A program made the translations under genes and the position numbers. A model generated the notes under the pieces. That model was given only the letters and a program-made list of their open reading frames with translations. It was not told the origin of the DNA and ran no database searches. A DNA stretch of 64,000 bases from Mauremys mutica (lineage: Eukaryota > Chordata > Testudines > Geoemydidae): positions 145,461,012 through 145,525,011 of the forward strand of contig NC_059073.1 of NCBI RefSeq assembly GCF_020497125.1. The letters run 5' to 3'. Shown one piece after another: positions 58,801-64,000 of this stretch; position 1 is the stretch's first letter; each line of letters starts with the position of its first letter.

Positions 58801-61800
58801 GAGATTCCACAAACAGAGCATGCACGGCGCTGTTCTTTATTCTGTATAGGTTGTTGTACTGCGCTCGTATCTGAGCGCCTTCCAGCAGTACAGTGGAAGC
58901 CATGTGACGACATGTCTGCCACGTGTTGTTTGTTCTCTCAACCCTCTCGCCGGGGGAGAAGCCTGTGCAGTGGAGTGTCTTGTTTTGGGAGGGTTTTAGA
59001 TTTTTTGAAATGTACGTGTTGCTTTGTATTGATGTTAGAAGGCCGGTCAAAGAAAGTGCCTGCGCTTGCAGCAGAAGGTGGTGAGTTTTGTGATGGTCTC
59101 TAGTGCAGATAAACCCACCAATCCGTGTGTGTTACAGGTCCCCTCTGGGCCTGATCCAGGGGAAGATGCAAGTCTGTTTCAGCCTCACCTTTGGCACCTT
59201 GGCTGTTGGACTCAAGCTGTAGCAGCTCCTGCTTTCAGCCGTTGAGGTTCTCAGTTCAATCCCTGGTGTGTCAGCTAAGAAGGCAGCCAGGTTTACAGGC
59301 CCAGTGTCCAGAAGTAGGATCCTGTTCTTGAGGAACCAGGCACTGGTGGCTCTTGAGAGGGTTAGCAGAGAGGGGATCTGCCACTTGGATGCTTACTTTA
59401 CATTTATCTCTTACATTCCTCTCCTTCGCTTTAAGTAATGCTGCTAGAGCTTTGCCTTTGCAGCATCTCTTCCCCTCAGTCTGGCTCCACCTCACCCTAG
59501 CATGGGTGATAGCTGTGATGTCCTGTTTCAAGGAGCCATGTGGGGGAAGGAGCCCTTGTCTGAGTTGAGTGCTACACAGTCCTTGAGATGAGGTTCTAGG
59601 TACTGATGTTTTCTCTTTGCAGACTGGCGAAGGCGTGAATGATGTGAGAAAGGGAGCTTGTGCCAACCATGTCAGCACCATAGCAAACTTCTTAAAGGTA
59701 CAGGCATGTTTTTATGATGGTCTCCCTCGACCCTCCCTTTGCTCTTGTTTGACCTCCCTATTATTCCAGATCTGCAACCCTGGCTTTTTGCCCTTCCTGC
59801 TGGGAAAGGCCCGAGGGAGGTACAGCAAGTATTTCAGGGTTCTGGCCACTCCATATTTACAGCCTGGGATCTTCCCAGGTGAGCATGGGCTTCTCCTGGA
59901 ACAGAAACACAGCAGAATGCCACAGCAGGGTGTGTGTTAAAATGGTGATGGCACTCAGCTGAGTCCCCTTAACCACCTGTGAAGTGAACCTGTTGAGCAT
60001 CCCGTAGGGGCTTGTTGCTGGTAGACACGTTCTTCTAAGTTTCTTTGAGAACCAATATGTTTTAGGGGGTTTTCCTGATGAAAAATAGTTCCTGATGGAA
60101 AAAGAGACCACACGGGAGGGGAGAGCTACAAACACCCTTTCTCTCTTACGTTGTGGATATTTACCTGTTAGATTAACAGTTCTCCCTCATATCTGGCAGC
60201 CCTTTGAGCTGCAATTTGTGGGCAAATGGCTTCTTTAGACCCTGCTTTCAGTGCAGTAACGTGTCATGACTCCTTCTGCCCTCTCTCTTTCAGTCCCTTG
60301 ACCTTGGGGTTCCTTAATCCTTGCTGTTTTAGATTCAGTATTGAGTCCAGAAACTTGTGGCTCAGGTCTCTAAAGTGAAAGTTCAGGTCAGCCCAGCATC
60401 CTCTTCAGGAGCTCGAGGAGAATGGGTGACAGCAGCAGCCTGACCATGCCACTTCACACTCCATGAAGTGTGGGACCAGATCCTAATGACTCCCTTTGCC
60501 TCTCCCTTCCTTCCCCTCTGTGGGGGTCGTACAAAAGGCAGCCAGAGGGATTGGAGGCCTCTGTTCCCATAGGAAGTGTTTGCCCTGCACGTGCAGTGGT
60601 GAAATCAGGCCATTCTGCTCTCGGGCGGCAGTGTGTGTCTTTGGGCAGAAGGATGTCGTCCTTTAGCCCTTGGAGTCAAGTTTCTCCTAACTGTGCTGCT
60701 CTTTTTCTCTGCCCAGGGCGCCCATGTGACGATAAATGCTCGGGCGGAGGAGGATGTGGAACCTGACTCAATCATGGAGAAAGTTGCCAAGGCTTCCGGC
60801 GCAAACTACAACTTCCATAAAGAAAGTAGCAGGTTCCAGGATTCAGGCCCTCAGACGCCAGTGGTGAGTTCCTGGGACCTTTCTAAGTAACCTTTGCACC
60901 CCTGGGCTGCAGGGACAGCAGGGATCTAGCTACCAGTGTCTCAGCTATGCGGCAAGTAGGGCTGCTCAACTCTGATCCTGGTGTGCCGGCTGATCCTGGT
61001 GTGAAGGTGGACTTGTCCTGAAGCTAGCTGTGGTATTCTTCGTGGCCTCACCCTCTATATCTCAGAACTTCTTTCTCTGGAGCTGATGGCTAGTGCCGGG
61101 ATGAAATGAGAGACCAGCCTCAGTGTATTGTCTGTAGTGACTCCAAAGCAACAACATTGGAATTTCTAAAGCACCCCTCCCAAGATGTTAGAGTTCACGT
61201 GTGTCAGCCCACAACAATTAGCGTAAGAGCAAATTCTTTTCAGTTTCAAACATCGATTTTTGTGCTCTCACTTTTCAAACACTGCACAGGCATCAGTTCA
61301 TCTGAACACTAGAAAAGATCCACACTCAGTACGTCAGGGTCAGGTTGCTGACCGTCTCAGCTTGGTCACTGAATGGTATTTTCTTGATCATCTTTATCAT
61401 CCGTGTCTTGGTGCTGTTTCATTGCTATTTGTGTCTGTCTTCCTTTCTCTTGTTATTGAAGATCCTTTGCTGATCTTGTGATGAGCTATCAGCTTCTTAG
61501 CTTCTGCCACATGGCGGGGGGTGGGGGAGGAAGGACCTATTCTTCAAATATCTATATATTTACCGCTGTCTTTTTCCTTTTGGGTAATTTCCCTCCCTTA
61601 TCCTGCCAGTTTTGTCTGTCTCTAAAATGCAGCTCTCAGATTACAACTTCCTGTCTCTCTCTGGGCCAGACTTCAGGGTCTGGCTCATGTGGTGTCATAA
61701 ACTGGCTTTCAACATTCCATTGGACTTTCCCTTTCCAGGGCCCTCTCCAAGGTTGGGGGAATGTGGAGACACATGGCCAATTGTACAGAAGCAGGCACTT

Positions 61801-62031
61801 AATGGTCCCGTTGAACAGTTCTGGGCGCACTATCCTGGGAGGGGAACCTGAAAGATGCTGGGCTGTATTGCCAGTCTGCTGCAATTTTCTGACAACTAGA
61901 TCCTGATTATATACAGACTGCCTCAGCTGTGTGCTTCTCTTGTCCACCTCCAGAGTTCTGTCTACCAGAAGACAAACGCCATGTCTGAAATCAAGAGGGT
62001 CGGTAAAGATAACTTCTGGGCCAAAGCAGAG
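49762..62031 (+). CDS. DBNL: DBNL (drebrin-like, mAbp1/HIP-55), exons 1-6, partial
   Basis: F-actin-binding cytoplasmic adaptor that links the cortical actin cytoskeleton to endocytosis and receptor signalling. Six plus-strand exons with canonical splice sites join in frame (83+56+113+75+147+78 nt = 184 codons). Residues 1 to about 133 form the ADF-homology actin-binding domain: it opens [16 protein letters not shown] and contains [69 protein letters not shown] and [15 protein letters not shown]. The stretch ending [15 protein letters not shown] plus DNFWAKAE leads to the coiled coil. Similarity to mammalian DBNL is very high throughout; the full-length drebrin has a diverged sequence here. 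The coiled-coil, proline-rich and C-terminal SH3 exons are not visible up to 64000 and should lie beyond the right edge. No frameshift or internal stop was seen. Confidence 0.96.
49845..50868 (+). repeat. DBNL intron 1 with C-rich minisatellite
   Basis: From about 49860 to 50360 the coding strand is strongly C-rich. Degenerate tandem units combine CCCCGGGACCGGCCCC with CCCATCCACCCCC and CCCCACTCTGCCCC. Long open frames on both strands, including a minus-strand frame of over 400 codons crossing the promoter, are translations of this repeat and not genes. 50400-50868 is ordinary intron sequence. Confidence 0.75.
50869..50924 (+). CDS. DBNL: DBNL exon 2
   Basis: The exon is 56 nt. The acceptor follows a pyrimidine tract (CTTTATTTCAG) and the donor is GTGAGT. 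It completes Trp28 and encodes [18 protein letters not shown], ending one base into the next codon. Too short for an ORF scan; recognised from splice sites and family match. Confidence 0.95.
53995..54160. mobile_element. Short hAT-type MITE in DBNL intron 2
   Basis: 166 bp with ends CAGGGCTGTCCC and GGGTGGCCCTG. A perfect 8-bp duplication TACTCATG lies at 53987-53994 and 54161-54168. It shares GGGGCAATTTGCCCCGGGCC with the elements at 6877 and 47377, but its interior is AT-rich. A run of about 16 G follows the left end. Confidence 0.92.
56160..56960 (+). repeat. L2-like LINE fragment in DBNL intron 2
   Basis: Discontinuous frames resemble the C-terminal part of L2 RT ORFs: [15 protein letters not shown] (56320), then [20 protein letters not shown] (56564; the family has a KALHGLAP-type motif here), then a tail rich in trailing SLE/L residues. 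Frameshifts separate the pieces. Confidence 0.65.
57247..57359 (+). CDS. DBNL: DBNL exon 3
   Basis: The exon is 113 nt, between GTACAG and GTAAGT. It encodes [29 protein letters not shown] and LPKYVIINW, residues 47-84. This is the core of the ADF-homology fold. It sits 6.3 kb downstream of exon 2. Confidence 0.96.
57474..57853. mobile_element. Fold-back DNA element in DBNL intron 3
   Basis: It contains a perfect inverted repeat with 42-bp arms (57731-57772 and 57794-57835) and a 21-nt loop. The arms run from TCACGGATATTTTTAG to GGTCACGGGC. The unit begins near CTAAGGCTGCGATTATG and ends near CAAACTTTGCCTAA, an imperfect inverted pair, as in a common turtle MITE. It starts 115 bp after the exon 3 donor. 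Confidence 0.75.
57995..58670 (-). mobile_element. CR1 LINE 3' fragment, antisense, DBNL intron 3
   Basis: Antisense CR1 landmarks: CTAGGTCAAACCAATGGTCC (58023), TAATAGCCACTGATGGACCT (58207), TTGTGTGAAAAAGTATTTCC (58311), AAACCTGCTGCCTGCTAATT (58344) and GAAGCCGTTCCATACCCTCG (58534). About 650 bp, with no open frame. Confidence 0.85.
59623..59697 (+). CDS. DBNL: DBNL exon 4
   Basis: The exon is 75 nt (exactly 25 codons) and encodes [17 protein letters not shown] then STIANFLK. The acceptor is TTCTCTTTGCAG and the donor is GTACAG. The phase is 0 on both sides, so skipping it would keep the frame but remove part of the actin-binding domain. Confidence 0.96.
59698..60716 (+). other. DBNL: DBNL intron 4, nothing else recognised
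   Basis: Ordinary intron sequence between exons 4 and 5. No repeat, RNA gene or additional exon was identified. Confidence 0.65.
60717..60863 (+). CDS. DBNL: DBNL exon 5
   Basis: The exon is 147 nt (49 codons). The acceptor is TCTCTGCCCAG and the donor is GTGAGT. It encodes [33 protein letters not shown] and [16 protein letters not shown]. It completes the ADF-homology domain. Confidence 0.96.
60864..61953 (+). other. DBNL: DBNL intron 5, nothing else recognised
   Basis: Ordinary intron sequence with one short G-rich run near 61515. No gene or classified repeat was seen. Confidence 0.65.
61954..62031 (+). CDS. DBNL: DBNL exon 6 (last exon in window)
   Basis: The exon is 78 nt (26 codons). 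The acceptor is CCACCTCCAG and the donor is GTGAGT. It encodes [18 protein letters not shown] and DNFWAKAE. The following charged coiled-coil exon was not found before 64000. Confidence 0.95.
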
Positions 62032-63869
62032 GTGAGTCCCCGAGTATTGGATTGGTGAGGGAGGCTTGATTTGGGTAAGGTGTTTAGATTTAACCTGAGC
62101 TTTTTTGTCACTAACTACCTCTTCCTCCCCTTCCTAAGGCTGGGTTTTGCTGACTACTGGATAATGGATTCGTGTCATGGGAAGGGTTTGTTCTGTTTTA
62201 GTGGGGGTGGCTGCTTCCAGCTGCTATAGAAGTGTCTGGAAAAAGTATTGGGGACAGTCCTGACTCTCGCATGTCCTGCCGGGTTTGTGAGCAGAAGTCC
62301 TGATATTTCTTCATGTACCCGAAATACAGGAGTGAGGGCTGGAAGGAAATTGTGCTTCAGGTGAAAATTAACTGGAGACATGTAAGTTTTCATATCTAGG
62401 CAGCTCATCTCTGTGTCACTGTCCCTCAGTGCCTGTGTAGATTCTTATTTGGTCCTCATCTCAGAACACCTGAAAGCTTCCAAAATAACAATAAGCTCTG
62501 TTCTTCTTTCCCAGCCTTTTGAATCATTGGCTTGAGGGGTGTGTGTGTGCGGGTGGGTGTATGTAAAGAACTTACTGAGGGGAAGCCGAATCAAGGAAGG
62601 GTTCTGAATATACCGAGTTCTGAATATACTGAGGTTTGTGGTCTTTTCCCTCTTGTTGCAGTGAGTTCCATAGTCTGGTCTAGCTCCGGCGAGAGTCTTG
62701 GCTCCTGCCCTCTTGAGACTCCCACTGATGATCGGCAGGTTCACGGTTGAAGTGGGGTGTAGCTGTTGTGGGAAGTCATGGCTGTGGAGGGGAAGGTGTC
62801 TCTCGGGGAAATAGGTCAGATCCCAAGAGGGCTGTGACTAGGGAACCGGTGTGCTGAGTGGAATGCTGCGGCAGGTTTGGTTAAGTAGTCAGGCCGCTGT
62901 GGTCCTTAACGGGTGTTTGACTCATCCCTGGATCTAAATCCTGAGCTGTGACAATGAAGCCTGCAGGCCCCGGATGAGAGCATTTCCGTGGCCAGGGCTG
63001 TGTTGATGGGACAGTCTCCCCGCCAGTCCCAGCAGGAAGTGGGCATGTTTTGTCCCACTGCCTGTTGGGGCATGCGGTAGCACAGAGGAGTCTGAAAGGA
63101 GCCCTAGGTCGCAGACCAAGCTAACAATCTGAGGGCAGGTGCCCTTGACAGCGGGTGATGTTACAAAGGAAGCAAGTTCTCCAGAGTGCTCCCCAATGCC
63201 CGGTCTGGCTTGGGCTCATCTTGGCCATCTGCTCTTTCGATTTTGACTAGGCACTGAGAGAGCAAGGCAGTGGTGCTGCTCTGTTTGACATGGAGAACGT
63301 CTGGAGCAGGGAGTTGTACTTGTCCTGCTGGCACTCAGGCCCATGTAATCTCAGCAGCCCCCCAATGGCTTCCTGTAGGTGGGGGAGAGGGCAAAGCCTT
63401 GTGGGGCTCCACTGATGAGGGTGTTGGAGGAAGGGTTCCCCATAAGGACCCTCTGAGTTCAGTCTGAGAGGAAGGACTGGAACCACTTCAGGTCATTTCC
63501 GTTCCCTCCTGCAGCCTCTTGGATACATGACAGGCGCATTTGGTGATGGATGCTATGAGATGCTGCGGAGATGCTATGAGATGCTGCGGAGAGGGGCAGC
63601 AGGATGTGAGGCTGGCTGTGGATAGGTTAGGCCATCTACCAGAGCAGCCAGTGCTGTCTCCGAGCCCCAGCCTGGAGGCATCCAGGGTACTGCCATGTAG
63701 GGTGGGGTTGCAAGTCTCTTGTGTATTAGCTGCTCAGGGCAGGTTTAGAAATCAGGCTAGTTAAATCTGCATGCATACCAAGTATAAACCAGCCATGAGC
63801 CTGCGCTGCCTAGGAGCAGGAGGTTAAACACTGGGGACAAGTGATGGTTTCTTCGGTCCTGGCCAGACA
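62032..63869 (+). other. DBNL: DBNL intron 6, partial
   Basis: The coiled-coil exon expected next was not found. There is a short tandem duplication near 63545-63595 (GATGCTATGAGATGCTGCGG, about twice). 63190-63540 looks like degraded repeat sequence of unassigned family. Confidence 0.6.
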
Positions 63870-64000
63870 GAGGAAGGATGGTCCAATGGGTAGGCAATCG
63901 CACTAGGTCTTGAAGACCGCGCTTCCATTCCCTGCTCTGCCACAGACTTCTTTTGAGTGTCCCAAAGGAAATCACTTAGCCGCTGTGTGCCTCGTCTGTA
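63870..64000 (+). repeat. MIR SINE, cut by right edge
   Basis: MIR sense landmarks: GGTCCAATGGGTAGGC, TCCATTCCCTGCTCTGCCAC, GAAATCACTTAGCCGCTG and TGTGCCTCGTCTGTA at the window end. Confidence 0.7.

Noticed and set aside
63190..63560. A candidate next DBNL exon or separate gene
   Set aside because: It does not match the charged coiled-coil exon expected and looks like degraded repeat; similar in style to 32800-33120, family unassigned.

Overview
The window is vertebrate nuclear DNA, almost certainly from a turtle and most likely a cryptodire. The best indicator is a tRNA-derived SINE of the cryptodiran Pol III/SINE type at 13021-13198. It is supported by young chicken-repeat-1 (CR1) LINEs with the sauropsid 3' end, many hAT-type and Tigger-type miniature elements, old MIR/L2 fragments and two CpG-island promoters. 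There is no sign of prokaryotic genes, CRISPR arrays or operons.

Only two genes are supported, both cut by the window edges and transcribed divergently. TCF7L1 is on the minus strand, with exons 1-3 at 24998-24804, 24713-24647 and 24018-23891. It encodes the beta-catenin-binding N-terminus of a Wnt-pathway HMG-box factor, and the rest lies beyond the left edge, so positions 1-23890 are its third intron. DBNL (drebrin-like, an actin-binding adaptor) is on the plus strand, with exons 1-6 at 49762-49844, 50869-50924, 57247-57359, 59623-59697, 60717-60863 and 61954-62031. They encode the ADF-homology domain and its C-terminal flank; the coiled-coil and SH3 exons lie beyond the right edge. The start codons are 24.8 kb apart and I found no gene between them. 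The two products have no established joint function; their neighbourhood is a synteny observation only.

Layout: 1-23890, TCF7L1 intron 3, full of repeats (palindromic hAT MITE, Tigger-type MITE carrying two nested hAT insertions, near-intact CR1 3' half, several antisense CR1s, SINE, MIRs). 23891-25200, TCF7L1 exons and CpG island. 25200-26440, C-rich minisatellite and C-rich low-complexity DNA. 26440-48820, intergenic repeats (CR1, Tigger-type MITE, LTR-like units, MIR, nested hAT pair). 48820-49660, G-rich minisatellite running into the DBNL CpG island. 49762-64000, DBNL exons and repeat-bearing introns.

I did not find a previously undescribed biological system. The best leads are the TCF7L1-DBNL linkage, the mirrored strand asymmetry around both promoters, a tandem (NAGNAG) splice acceptor in TCF7L1, a perfect 42-bp-arm palindrome just downstream of DBNL exon 3, and a set of nested transposons whose target-site duplications can be read directly.
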